A stretch of 50,826 nucleotides of DNA from an uncultured bacterium (GTDB lineage: Bacteria; Planctomycetota; Uabimicrobiia; Uabimicrobiales; JABWCH01): positions 1-50,826 of the forward strand of contig CALKWO010000261.1 in assembly GCA_938003875.1 (NCBI GenBank). Direction: 5' to 3'. Below are positions 42,212 through 50,826 of the stretch, piece by piece; positions within the stretch are counted from its first letter, which is position 1, and the number at the start of each line of letters is the position of its first letter. Made by a program: the position numbers and the translations under genes. Under the pieces are notes generated by a model. It did not search any database. It was not told the origin of the DNA and was given only the letters and a program-made list of their open reading frames with translations.

Positions 42212-43624
42212 ATGATAAATAAATTAAAATTTTTAGGGGCAGCCAGGAATGTCACAGGGTCACGGCATCTTTTGCAGACACAAGATGCCAATATCCTTGT
42301 AGATTGTGGTTTATACCAGGAAAGATGCTTTCAGAATCGTAACTGGGGGAAATTCCCCTTTTCTCCCAAAGATATACATGCTGTTTTATTGACACACGCT
42401 CATTTAGACCATTGTGGATACCTGCCCAAGCTAGTGAAGGAAGGGTTTCGGGGCAAGATTTATTGCACTCCTGCCACATCAGATCTTACCAGGCTCATTT
42501 TGCTTGACTCTGCGCATATCTATGAAGAAGATGCTCTGAAGAAAAAATTGAGACATAGAAAAGAGGGACGTGAAGGAAAGCCTTATCCTGAAGTTCCCCT
42601 CTATACTGTAAAAGAAGCAAAAGCTTGCTGTAAATTATTAAGCCCTGTAGAATACAATTCTTGTGTCACGATCAGCAAAAATGTTCATGCCTGCTTTTAT
42701 AATGCAGGGCATATTTTAGGTTCTGCTATCATTGAAGTCAAATTTCCAGGTAACAATAAAGAATGCAAAGTTTTGTTTACAGGAGACATGGGAAGACCTA
42801 ATACCCCAATCATCAAAGACCCTGATATGTTTAAAGAAGCAGACTATATCTTGCTTGAGTCCACGTATGGAGATAAAACCCATGAAAATGTAGTGGACAT
42901 TCATGAAAAAATGGGAAAAGCCATAAATCTAGCATACGAAAAGGGTTCTAATATCTTGATTCCTTGCTTTGCTCTGGAACGCGCCCAGGCTGTCTTGTAT
43001 CATTTGAACAAGCTCTATCTCAACAATTCTTTGCCCTCGATCCCTATTTTTATCGATAGCCCGATGGCATCGAAGATCACAGAAGTTTTCAAGAAAAATA
43101 TCAATCTTTACGATACATCCATGCTCAAGCTAGTGAATGGAGATTTTTCTCCCTTCACTTTGCCCAATTTAAAGACGATAAGCTCCCTCGCTGAATCGGA
43201 AAAAATCCAGGATTATAAAGGCCCAGTAATCATTATAGCCAGCTCTGGAATGTGTACAGGCGGTCGTATCAAGTCTCATCTTATTAGAAATATCAATAAA
43301 GAACCCAAATCTACTATTATGTTTGTAGGATATCAGGCAAGCGGCACTTTGGGAAGGCAAATTTTGGAAGGTGAGCGTGAAGTTAGAATCTATGGACAGA
43401 ACTACCCTGTAAATGCTGATGTGGTTCGTATTCCAGGTTTTTCTGCTCATGCAGATCGCTATGAAATTTTAGAATGGCTAAAAAATTTTCAAAGCCCACC
43501 CAAAGGTATTTTTCTAGTGCATGGCGAATCAGAAATCGTTTCCAGATTCAGTAATTTTTTGGAAGAAAATACCAAATGGAAAATCTTTACTCCTCAGTAC
43601 GGAGAAGAAATTCCTCTGGATTAA
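42212..43624 (+). CDS. Beta-CASP metallo-beta-lactamase-fold hydrolase
   Basis: A 470-residue protein of the MBL-fold, beta-CASP, RMMBL type, many of which are RNA-processing nucleases. The metal motif is H62-A-H64-L-D66-H67, with later ligand motifs NAGHILGS and FTGDMG. The beta-CASP insert spans about 190-340, including LLESTYGD. The C-terminal GFSAHADR and LVHGE complete the family set. I use ATG 42212, which has GAGG at 42202-42205; the ATG at 42200 is too close to any ribosome site. The next gene, an NRPS, starts 24 bases after its stop, so the two are probably expressed together. Substrate unknown. Confidence 0.88.
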   Translation: MINKLKFLGAARNVTGSRHLLQTQDANILVDCGLYQERCFQNRNWGKFPFSPKDIHAVLLTHAHLDHCGYLPKLVKEGFRGKIYCTPATSDLTRLILLDSAHIYEEDALKKKLRHRKEGREGKPYPEVPLYTVKEAKACCKLLSPVEYNSCVTISKNVHACFYNAGHILGSAIIEVKFPGNNKECKVLFTGDMGRPNTPIIKDPDMFKEADYILLESTYGDKTHENVVDIHEKMGKAINLAYEKGSNILIPCFALERAQAVLYHLNKLYLNNSLPSIPIFIDSPMASKITEVFKKNINLYDTSMLKLVNGDFSPFTLPNLKTISSLAESEKIQDYKGPVIIIASSGMCTGGRIKSHLIRNINKEPKSTIMFVGYQASGTLGRQILEGEREVRIYGQNYPVNADVVRIPGFSAHADRYEILEWLKNFQSPPKGIFLVHGESEIVSRFSNFLEENTKWKIFTPQYGEEIPLD

Positions 43625-43648
43625 AGATATAAAGTAGAAAGGATTTTG

Positions 43649-46600
43649 ATGAAAAAAGAAGATATTGAAAGTATTTATCCTCTTTCACCAATACAACAGG
43701 GAATTCTATTCCATATTCTTGCAGCTCCCGAATCAGGAATGTATTTTGAACAATTCAGCAGAATCTGGCCTTTTCCTGTGATTTCTCCTCATATTTTTCA
43801 GGAAGCCTTGCAGCGGATGCTGGAACGCCATACGATCTTGCGTACAGCTTTCTATTGGGAAGAAGCAGAGCAGCCCTTGCAGGTAGTCCATAAAAATGTA
43901 AAAATTACTATAAGCCATCTGGACTGGCAAAATCTTTCCATTGAAGACCAGGAAAAAGAGCTGGAAATTCTCATGAAAAAAGACCGACAGCAAGGCTTCA
44001 ATCTCAGGCAACCTCCTTTGCTTCGTATTACGCTAATACGTCTTGCTCAGGAAACATACAGAATTTTGTGGAGCCACCATCATCTTCTTTTGGATGGTTG
44101 GTCTTTCTACCTTTTATTCGAAGAATTCATAGAGGCTTCCAAGGCCGTATCCGAAAACCGAGAAGCGATTTTTCCGCCAGCTTTACCCTATCGGAACTAT
44201 ATTACTTTTATACGCCAGCAGGATATGACCCAGGCTGAAAGTTATTGGAAAAGATACCTAAAAAGATTTACACATCCCAATATTTTTGGCATTGACAAGA
44301 ACCCCCAGGCTCTGATGGTCAAACAAGAAGAGGAATACGAGGAAATCCAGACCCTGCTTTCCTCTTTATTCAGCAAAGCATTGCAGACCTTTTGCAGAGA
44401 AAACCGTCTTACCTTGAGTACATTGCTTCAAGCTGCATGGGCTTTGCTTGTAAGCCATTATAGTGGACAGGAAGATATTGTGTTTGGTTCGACGGTATCG
44501 GGTCGTCCCCCTGGACTGAGCGGGGTTGAAACCATGATTGGGGTTTTCATCAATACATTGCCTGTCAGAACAAGGATTTCCGCCCAGGAATCCGTGTCTG
44601 GATGGCTCAAGGAATTCCAGCAACAACAAGTGGAAGGACGGCAATACGAAAGCACTCCTCTTGTCCAAATCCAGGGATGGAGCGATGTGCATCGTGGTAT
44701 GCCCTTGTTTCACAGCATTGTTGTTGTAGAAAGCTATCCTGTGCAGTCTTATGGGCAGCTTGCCAAAATGAAAAATCTGAAAGTCTTTCAGAGAACGAAC
44801 TATCCTCTTACCCTGGTCATGGAACCAGGCGAAGAGATCATGATCCGCCTGACCTATGATCGCCAGCGATTCAACAAAGAATCAATTGAAAAAATTCTGT
44901 TGCATTACCAAAATATCCTTCGCCAGATTCCAGCCAATGTGCAAAATGATATTTCTTCGATTTCTCTTCTGACACAGGAAGAAAAAGAGAAAATACAAAA
45001 GGAATGGAATCCATACAGAGAATTTCCTCAGACAAAGTGTGTGCATGAACTCTTTGAAGAGCAGGCAGCGAGAACGCCAGAAAAAATAGCCGTTTCTTTT
45101 GAAAAGAAAACCTTTACCTATAAAGAGTTGAATGAAGCTTCCAATCAACTGGCTCATGCTCTGCAATCTTCTGGCATTGCAGCAGAATCCCTGGTTGGGC
45201 TTGCGATGGAGCCTTCTTTGGAGCTGATAGTAGGAATCCTGGGGATTCTGAAGGCGGGAGGAGCCTATATTCCTATGGATCCGCATTATCCATCCGAAAG
45301 GCTTCATTTCATGATGGAAGATACTCAAGCCAGCGTTGTGGTAACGCAGCCTAATCTTTGTGATAAAATTCCTGCAACAAAAGCCAAAATATTTTCCATA
45401 GATCCTGATTTTAAAGTTTTGCAAGATTACAGCAAACAAAATCTGCCATGCCAGGCTAAACCAGAAAACCTCATCTATATCATCTATACATCAGGATCTA
45501 CAGGAAAACCCAAAGGGGTATTGATTACCCATCAAAACGTTGCCAGGCTCTTTGATGCAACACAATCATGGTATTCTTTTCACTCGGACGATGTCTGGAC
45601 GCTTTTTCACTCCTATGCCTTCGATTTTACTGTATGGGAAATCTGGGGCGCACTTCTTTATGGAGGCAGGCTTGTTGTAGTTCCTCATGCCATAAGGCGT
45701 TCTTTTGATCTTTTCTATGAACTTCTGGTAAAAGAAAAAGTCACTGTTCTCAACCAGACACCATCTTCTTTTTATCAATTGATCCTCGCTGAAGAAGCAA
45801 GAGAAGTCAAAGAGGATCTTTCTCTGCGTTATGTGATTTTTGGCGGAGAAGCATTGAAAATAGAGAACCTTCGCCCCTGGTTTAAAACGCATGGCGACCA
45901 GAAGCCCAGGCTCATCAATATGTATGGCATAACGGAAACCACGGTACATGTAACATATCGTCCCATAAGCAAAGAGGATCTGGGTAGCCATTGTTCCAGC
46001 GTTATCGGTGTGCCTATTCCTGATCTTTATGTATATCTTTTGAATCAATACAAACAGTTTGTGCCTATAGGCGTGCCAGGAGAGATCTACGTTGGCGGAC
46101 ATGGTGTGGCAAGAGGCTATCTCCACAGAGATGAGCTTACCAGAGAACGCTTCATCCCTGATCCTTTCAGCGACAGACCTGATGCCAGGCTATACAAAAG
46201 CGGAGATATGGCACGATATCTGCCTGATGGCGGGCTGGATTTCTTAGGCAGAGGCGACCACCAGTTCAAAGTGCGGGGTTTCCGTGTCGAGCCAGGCGAA
46301 ATCGAAAGCATTCTCAAGCAACATAAAGGCATACGCGATGCGGTTGTTTTGCTCAAAGAATATGCGCCAGGCGACAACCGAGTAGTTTCCTATCTTATTC
46401 CAAATACCCACCATTCTTCTATCGTATGCAACTGGCTAGAGATGGAAAAACAAGGGAAAACGAAAGACAAGCAACACTATGAACTCCCTAATGGAATGAG
46501 AATCTTTCATAAAAATAAAAATGAGACAGATTTCTTGTATAAGGAAATCTTTGGCGAGAAAAGCTATCTGCGATATGGTATCACAGTGCAAAAAGGAGAT

Positions 46601-47821
46601 ACCATCCTGGACATTGGGGCAAACATTGGACTGTTTTCCCTCATGGTTTCTCAGATATGCCCTGATGTGAAAATTTATGCTTTTGAACCCATACCTGCTG
46701 TTCATGATATTCTCAGGCTGAACATGGAACTCTATTCTCCTGCTGCAAAAACCTTCTGCTGTGGTATATCGGAAAACAGGAGGGAAGCACGCTTTATCTA
46801 CTATCCCTATGTCTCCATTCTTTCAGGGCAATCCGCAAATCCAGGAGAAGTAAGAGACGTAGTAAAAAATTTCATCCTGAGCCAGCAGAAAGAAGAAGGC
46901 ACGGAGATGACCCCAGAACAAATGGAGGAGCTGTTGAGCGCACGCCTGAAAAGCGAAGAAATTACCTGCTCTTTTTATTCCCTTTCGGATATCCTCAGAG
47001 AAAATAGCATAGAAAGAGTGGATCTTTTGAAAATTGACGTGGAAAAAAGCGAACTCTCTGTCCTGATGGGTATAGAAGAAAAAGACTGGCCCAGGATTCA
47101 GCAAATTGTTCTTGAAGTTCATGATGTGGAAGGAATTCTGGAGAAAATCCAGGGCATTCTATCAAGGCAAGGCTTCCAAATATCCACAGAAAAAGAAACC
47201 TCTCTGGAAGCGACGAACCTTTATAATATCTATGCCTGGAGAGAGCAGAGAGAATCATCTAAAAAGGCACAGCCCTATATATGGCAAAGTCCAGACCATC
47301 TTGTATCGGATGTACGCAATTTTGCTAAAAACAGGCTGCCTGAACACATGGTTCCTTCTAACTTCGTACTTCTGGACTCATTCCCCCTTACAGTCAATGG
47401 GAAATTGGATCATGATGCCCTGTTCTCTCTCGAAAAAGCACGCTCTGGCATGGAAAAATGGGTAGCACCTCAGTCCGAACTAGAGCAAAAAATCGCTTTA
47501 ATCTGGCAGCAGGTACTACAACAGCAAAAGATTGGCATTGACGACAGCTTCTTTGATCTGGGAGGGCATTCGCTGCTTTTAGTCAGGGTATACAGCCAGC
47601 TCAAACAAATCGTGAAACGTCCTTTTACCATGACCGAACTCTTCGAGTATCCTACGATTCGAACTTTAGCAAGGCATTTGACTCAGCCTTTAGAATCTTC
47701 TGTGGCCATGGATGGGGCAGAAGAGAGAGCAAAAAAACAACAAGAAGCAATGCAACAACAAAAAAAGCTCATGCAAAAAGCAAGAACCCAAAAGCAGGAA
47801 GATACACAAGAAGAGGATTAG
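43649..47821 (+). CDS. Single-module NRPS: C-A(FkbM methyltransferase)-PCP
   Basis: A 1390-residue peptide synthetase. Condensation domain (about 5-440): active site H144-H145-L-L-L-D149-G150. Adenylation domain (about 460-885 and 1215-1255): TSGSTGKPKG at 614, NMYGITETT at 757, GFRVEPGEIE at about 877 and K1252 in VNGKLD. Reading the pocket positions by eye gives D-F-W-N-I-G-M-V-H-K, the code linked to threonine. Between motifs A8 and A9 is an FkbM-like methyltransferase (about 930-1205) with LDIGANIGLF at 987-996 and LLKIDVEKSE. The carrier domain has Ser1308 in DLGGHSLL. No thioesterase follows; a 35-residue Gln/Lys/Glu tail may be a docking helix. A condensation domain at the front implies an upstream partner that is not here. 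ATG 43649 follows AGAAAGGA. Confidence 0.92.
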   Translation: MKKEDIESIYPLSPIQQGILFHILAAPESGMYFEQFSRIWPFPVISPHIFQEALQRMLERHTILRTAFYWEEAEQPLQVVHKNVKITISHLDWQNLSIEDQEKELEILMKKDRQQGFNLRQPPLLRITLIRLAQETYRILWSHHHLLLDGWSFYLLFEEFIEASKAVSENREAIFPPALPYRNYITFIRQQDMTQAESYWKRYLKRFTHPNIFGIDKNPQALMVKQEEEYEEIQTLLSSLFSKALQTFCRENRLTLSTLLQAAWALLVSHYSGQEDIVFGSTVSGRPPGLSGVETMIGVFINTLPVRTRISAQESVSGWLKEFQQQQVEGRQYESTPLVQIQGWSDVHRGMPLFHSIVVVESYPVQSYGQLAKMKNLKVFQRTNYPLTLVMEPGEEIMIRLTYDRQRFNKESIEKILLHYQNILRQIPANVQNDISSISLLTQEEKEKIQKEWNPYREFPQTKCVHELFEEQAARTPEKIAVSFEKKTFTYKELNEASNQLAHALQSSGIAAESLVGLAMEPSLELIVGILGILKAGGAYIPMDPHYPSERLHFMMEDTQASVVVTQPNLCDKIPATKAKIFSIDPDFKVLQDYSKQNLPCQAKPENLIYIIYTSGSTGKPKGVLITHQNVARLFDATQSWYSFHSDDVWTLFHSYAFDFTVWEIWGALLYGGRLVVVPHAIRRSFDLFYELLVKEKVTVLNQTPSSFYQLILAEEAREVKEDLSLRYVIFGGEALKIENLRPWFKTHGDQKPRLINMYGITETTVHVTYRPISKEDLGSHCSSVIGVPIPDLYVYLLNQYKQFVPIGVPGEIYVGGHGVARGYLHRDELTRERFIPDPFSDRPDARLYKSGDMARYLPDGGLDFLGRGDHQFKVRGFRVEPGEIESILKQHKGIRDAVVLLKEYAPGDNRVVSYLIPNTHHSSIVCNWLEMEKQGKTKDKQHYELPNGMRIFHKNKNETDFLYKEIFGEKSYLRYGITVQKGDTILDIGANIGLFSLMVSQICPDVKIYAFEPIPAVHDILRLNMELYSPAAKTFCCGISENRREARFIYYPYVSILSGQSANPGEVRDVVKNFILSQQKEEGTEMTPEQMEELLSARLKSEEITCSFYSLSDILRENSIERVDLLKIDVEKSELSVLMGIEEKDWPRIQQIVLEVHDVEGILEKIQGILSRQGFQISTEKETSLEATNLYNIYAWREQRESSKKAQPYIWQSPDHLVSDVRNFAKNRLPEHMVPSNFVLLDSFPLTVNGKLDHDALFSLEKARSGMEKWVAPQSELEQKIALIWQQVLQQQKIGIDDSFFDLGGHSLLLVRVYSQLKQIVKRPFTMTELFEYPTIRTLARHLTQPLESSVAMDGAEERAKKQQEAMQQQKKLMQKARTQKQEDTQEED

Positions 47822-47867
47822 CATGAAGATGTAGGGCGCAGAGAAGAGAAGAGAAGATTTAGAATTT

Positions 47868-47986
47868 TACCACGAAGAACGAGAAAAAAACGAAGGATTA
47901 GAGCCAATATTTTTTATTCTTCTTCTTTTTTCTCTGCGTCTCTGCGGTGAAATCTTATGGGGAAGTTATTTAATTCTCATCGCTTA
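47868..47986. repeat. Degenerate family A and family C remnants
   Basis: A diverged family A-type pair (TTTTACCACGAAGAACGAG from 47875, and CTCTGCGTCTCTGCGGTGAA ending at 47951) is followed by the inverted left end of family C (GGGGAAGTTATTTAATTC at 47959-47976). No gene is present from 47822 to 48145. Confidence 0.55.
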
Positions 47987-48023
47987 ATGTATGCAATCCA
48001 TCCGAGATGTGCTATGGCAAAGA

Positions 48024-48086
48024 CGCAGGGATTGCGCTGGCGTTTGGCTTTTGAAACAGACAAGGCTTTTTCGGCGCAACCCTGCG
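48024..48086 (-). repeat. Family B palindromic repeat, copy 2
   Basis: CGCAGGGATTGCGC (48024-48037) faces GCGCAACCCTGCG (48074-48086). It is the inverted counterpart of 11279-11339 and is nearly identical across the arms. Confidence 0.65.
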
Positions 48087-48145
48087 GCTACAATTGATTG
48101 CAAGATAAAGTTTTAAACTTAAATGGAAAAATGCAAAGCCTCTTC

Positions 48146-49471
48146 TTATTTTTTCCGATACAATCGTAAAAATCCCAAAAGAATAGCCATGCTGAAAAAT
48201 ACATAGCTGGAAGGCTCAGGGACAAGGTAGGCTGTCAGATTGTATGTATAGACATTCCCTGCTGCTCCCAAAGCTGCATTCACATCGGTAACGATGGTCA
48301 GAACGGCATTTCGTGTTTCTACCAGATAATCGTTGTTGGTGATGCGAATGACAAGATTCGTAGAGCCATTTTTAGCCAGGACGGTGCCTGGAGTAAAATT
48401 CTCTATACTATAATAGGCTGCGTCCAGACCAGATATGCTGGCACTCAATAGTGTCATATTGGTTAGATTTCCAAGATCAGCATCGGGCGTGATGTTCTGT
48501 ATAGTCAAAGTTCTTGTCGTAGAGACATCTTTGTCCACCACACCAAAGTCCATTGTGCTGCCAGGGGCAACGATGCTGGAATAGACAGGGCTGACACCCG
48601 TTCCTGTCAAAGTGGCCGTTGTATTGGATGCGTTGCTGGTGACGCTGATGACAGTAGAGTCTGATCCTCTTGCCGATGGCGTATAGGTAAAAGTGCGTGT
48701 GCTTGCCTGGTTTTGGCCCAAGGTAAAGCTTTGGCTTCCAGAAGTAGGGGAAAATTCGCTTCCTGATGCTGCTCCTATGTTTCCTGTTAAACTGGAACCA
48801 GATGCTCCTGCGTTTGTCACGATTACGCTGGCATTCGCACTGTTTCCTACGCGGACGTTCCCAAAGGTTGTGTTGCTTACCGATAGAGCAGGCTGTGGTG
48901 TAGATACTGTGCCAGCCGTTTCAATAGCATCCAAAGCCAGTGCCTGATAGGTGCCACTTGTGGGAGCTTGTGAGCTGCCATTTGTCGCGCTGAGGAAAAC
49001 TTGGTCGAAAGGTGTACCATTGGCATCAAATCCCAAATAACGATACCCTGCAATGCTTAAACCAGCACTGGGCATATTGGTCGCCAATAAACTTCCTGAA
49101 GCAATGATACTTCCATTGTTGCGTACCTGGTAGTTATAGTATATGTTCGATGTTGAACTCCAGCCATTATAAATATACATTCCCAGCTTTACAAAATCCG
49201 AGCCATCGCTCATGGTAATAGAGGTATAGCCATTATCACCGCCAGTATGGTACCATGCTTTGCTTCCGTCTACAGGAGACCAGCTAGCAATACCATCTCC
49301 ATTTATTTCTGCGACACGGATCATGTCGGTTGTCTGGACACTGCCCGATGTGCTTTCAAAGCTATTGAAATGGGTACGCTGGGCTGTTGAGATAAAATCA
49401 CTTGTATAGACAGTAACGCCAAAAGCTTGCCCAGCTAATAATAAAATAACAAAAAGTATTTTTAAAACCAT
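48146..49471 (-). CDS. PEP-CTERM protein with choice-of-anchor-D-type repeats
   Basis: A 441-residue exported protein. After a signal peptide (to about residue 18) is an N-terminal beta domain (about 25-190) with AGYRYLGFDANGTPFDQVFLSA. Then come two ASPM/SPD-2/Hydin-like 'choice-of-anchor D' beta modules (about 195-300 and 305-415; pattern FGNVRVGNSANASVIVTNAG and DFGVVDKDVSTTRTLTIQN). The C-terminus is V-P-E-P-S-S, a hydrophobic helix and R-K-K, for exosortase sorting. AAGGAG precedes the ATG. The role is unknown; cell-surface or matrix display is expected. Confidence 0.8.
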   Translation of the reverse strand: MVLKILFVILLLAGQAFGVTVYTSDFISTAQRTHFNSFESTSGSVQTTDMIRVAEINGDGIASWSPVDGSKAWYHTGGDNGYTSITMSDGSDFVKLGMYIYNGWSSTSNIYYNYQVRNNGSIIASGSLLATNMPSAGLSIAGYRYLGFDANGTPFDQVFLSATNGSSQAPTSGTYQALALDAIETAGTVSTPQPALSVSNTTFGNVRVGNSANASVIVTNAGASGSSLTGNIGAASGSEFSPTSGSQSFTLGQNQASTRTFTYTPSARGSDSTVISVTSNASNTTATLTGTGVSPVYSSIVAPGSTMDFGVVDKDVSTTRTLTIQNITPDADLGNLTNMTLLSASISGLDAAYYSIENFTPGTVLAKNGSTNLVIRITNNDYLVETRNAVLTIVTDVNAALGAAGNVYTYNLTAYLVPEPSSYVFFSMAILLGFLRLYRKK

Positions 49472-49645
49472 AGTGTACTCCTTAAAATATAGACTCCTTT
49501 TGCGTGATTTTTCTTTTTATACCTACATCTTTTACATATTATAAAATTTCATAAATTTTAAAAAAAATGCTGGCAAATTTATTGTAACCTGCTATTCTTT
49601 TTTTGTCAAATATCTTTTACATATTTTTGTGTAGGAGAAAAGACA
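49472..49645. promoter_or_regulatory. Divergent intergenic promoter region
   Basis: 174 AT-rich bases between two divergent genes. Both promoters should lie here, but I cannot assign the boxes with confidence. Shine-Dalgarno sequences are visible at both ends: AAGGAG on the minus strand and GTAGGAG on the plus strand. Confidence 0.4.
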
Positions 49646-50605
49646 ATGTCTAAAAAAAAGCAATCTGGTATTTTTATATTGATTTTTCTTGTTTTTATAT
49701 ATTATATCTCCTTTCAATTAAATCAATTACAGATTCCTATATTGCAAGAAGATTATTTATATCTGGCAAAAAACAGGCAATTTGTGCTGGGATTTGAGGG
49801 AGAATACGCTACCTGGCTTTGGATACAAAGCCAGATGAGTTTGCATCACAAAGTGTTTTCAGGAGCTATATTCCCTAAAATGTTTGAATTGTATGAAACG
49901 ATTACAGATATGGATCCCTATTTTTATGATGTTTATGACAAAGGTTCCTGGTATCTGACTATGGTATACGATAGTCCTATGCCAGGAATACAACTGTTGG
50001 AAAAAGGAGCTAGACAAATACCGCAAGCATGGATATGGTTATTGTTAGGGCAGATGTATCGATTGCAAAGGTGGGAATTGGAAAGAAAAGAAATTCTATC
50101 ACAAAAGCAGGCCTTAGAAAGAGCTTTTTTGGCTTTCCAAAGAGCCATCTTACTAAGTCCTGGAACGGAACTGGCAGAAAATCTCAAGAGCTTTCTGGAA
50201 AATCCAGGAGGGCAACTAGATACCATGACGTGGGTAAGGCTCTATTGCCAATCCCTGGAAAATCCTTTGCTAGCTACGATTTTTCTGAAAAATTTGCATA
50301 AGCATATTCTTTCCATCCATTTGGAATACCTGGCAAAGCATATCAAAAAATATAAAGAAGAATTTCTTCGATGGCCTGAGAACCTTGCTGTTTTAGGAAT
50401 CCCTGGTATTTTGGCTCCAGATGAAACCCAGGCATCCAGGATAGCGATAGCCCTTTACAAATTGCCTAAAAAATACAAAGAAAAAGAGGCATTTGTCCGC
50501 AGATACCTTTTAGATTGTATCGCAAACCACGCTTCTTATCCTTATATTTATGACCAAAATACAGGTAAAATCGAGAGTTCTTTTTTGCCTAAAAGAAAAA
50601 AATAA
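49646..50605 (+). CDS. Membrane-anchored helical protein of unknown function
   Basis: A 319-residue protein with an N-terminal signal anchor (about residues 9-24: IFILIFLVFIYYISF). The rest is helical with TPR-like spacing (IWLLLGQMYRLQRW, then ALERAFLAFQRAILLSPGTELAENL), so a protein-binding role outside the cytoplasm is plausible. I did not recognise a family. It is the last complete gene in the window. Confidence 0.7.
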   Translation: MSKKKQSGIFILIFLVFIYYISFQLNQLQIPILQEDYLYLAKNRQFVLGFEGEYATWLWIQSQMSLHHKVFSGAIFPKMFELYETITDMDPYFYDVYDKGSWYLTMVYDSPMPGIQLLEKGARQIPQAWIWLLLGQMYRLQRWELERKEILSQKQALERAFLAFQRAILLSPGTELAENLKSFLENPGGQLDTMTWVRLYCQSLENPLLATIFLKNLHKHILSIHLEYLAKHIKKYKEEFLRWPENLAVLGIPGILAPDETQASRIAIALYKLPKKYKEKEAFVRRYLLDCIANHASYPYIYDQNTGKIESSFLPKRKK

Positions 50606-50617
50606 CCTAAGGAACAA

Positions 50618-50724
50618 GAATTAAATAAGTTCCACATTTCCTCCCGCAGACTCAAGCAGATGCTATTAACATAGCACTGCTTAGCCTGCACAGGCTTTTC
50701 TTCTTGTATTTTGATTGTGTTATA
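50618..50724 (-). repeat. Family C element, half copy
   Basis: Inverted relative to the two full copies: it begins GAATTAAATAAGTTCC and runs through the two core hairpins (AGCAGATGCTATTAACATAG from 50656). It stops at about 50724, where a family A element starts at once. The left half of the element is missing. Confidence 0.75.
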
Positions 50725-50826
50725 TACTGCGAACGGCCATAAACTAAAAAAATAGAATTAACCACAGAGATACAGAGGGCACAGAGAACTCTTAACTTTT
50801 GAACCACGGATAAACACAGATGAACA
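50725..50826 (+). repeat. Family A repeat, copy 3, cut by the window end
   Basis: Matches copy 1 from about 11333 onward (CTGCGAACGGCCATAAACTA, then the ACCACAGAG arm and AAACACAGATGAACA). It is directly joined to the truncated family C element. The right half lies beyond the window. Confidence 0.75.

Noticed and set aside
43649..47821. Two separate genes (NRPS plus FkbM methyltransferase)
   Set aside because: One uninterrupted reading frame, with adenylation motifs on both sides of the methyltransferase and the carrier domain after it.

Overview
The window is about 50.8 kb of AT-rich bacterial chromosome. No rRNA, tRNA, CRISPR array or transposase gene was seen. Three secreted proteins end in PEP-CTERM sorting signals (Val-Pro-Glu-Pro, hydrophobic helix, basic tail). 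There are also HEAT-repeat lipoproteins, a zinc-ribbon Ser/Thr kinase, a site-2 protease with four PDZ-like repeats and a STAS protein with a membrane tail. This mixture fits a low-GC member of the Planctomycetota/PVC bacteria; the phylum is an inference, not a demonstrated fact.

Layout. 93-2483 (+): HEAT lipoprotein and STAS-membrane protein, ending at a clear terminator. 2718-11262 (+): a tightly spaced seven-gene run of type I asparaginase, pseudouridine-5'-phosphate glycosidase, a B12-binding corrinoid protein, a UroD/MtaA-like protein, a hybrid histidine kinase whose N-terminus is a DUF1638-like domain, a GlgC-like nucleotidyltransferase and a maltokinase-like phosphotransferase. 11589-13445 (-): a B12-type radical SAM protein sitting between two same-orientation copies of a ~215-bp palindromic repeat. 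13807-19611 (-): a Leu/Phe-dehydrogenase homologue that has lost its catalytic residues, a multi-domain lipoprotein, a HEAT lipoprotein and a secreted PLD-family protein, with overlapping ends. 19932-23924 (-): a phage-tail-like/eCIS baseplate J protein without other tail genes, followed by a single-domain response regulator. 24061-27888 (-): a housekeeping run with two coiled-coil proteins, xseB, ispA, nadK and a metallophosphoesterase. 28287-29849 (-): secreted beta-propeller-like repeat protein. 30190-40144 (+): rseP-like protease, pepD, a cNMP-binding protein, a Ser/Thr kinase, a YkuD-like fragment protein, a secreted CUB-endonuclease I and an M32 carboxypeptidase. 40302-41867 (-): two PEP-CTERM proteins. 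42212-47821 (+): a beta-CASP metallo-hydrolase and a one-module NRPS. 48146-49471 (-): a third PEP-CTERM protein. 49646-50605 (+): a membrane-anchored unknown.

The strongest candidates for something new are: (1) the corrinoid protein / UroD-like / DUF1638-histidine kinase trio, which looks like a methyl-corrinoid chemistry module wired directly into two-component signalling; (2) the NRPS, whose adenylation domain reads as threonine-specific and is interrupted by an FkbM-type methyltransferase; (3) the dehydrogenase pseudoenzyme; and (4) three dispersed palindromic repeat families, one of which (~200 bp with terminal inverted repeats) behaves like a MITE.

Limits: all family assignments come from reading motifs by eye, and no alignment or database search was run.
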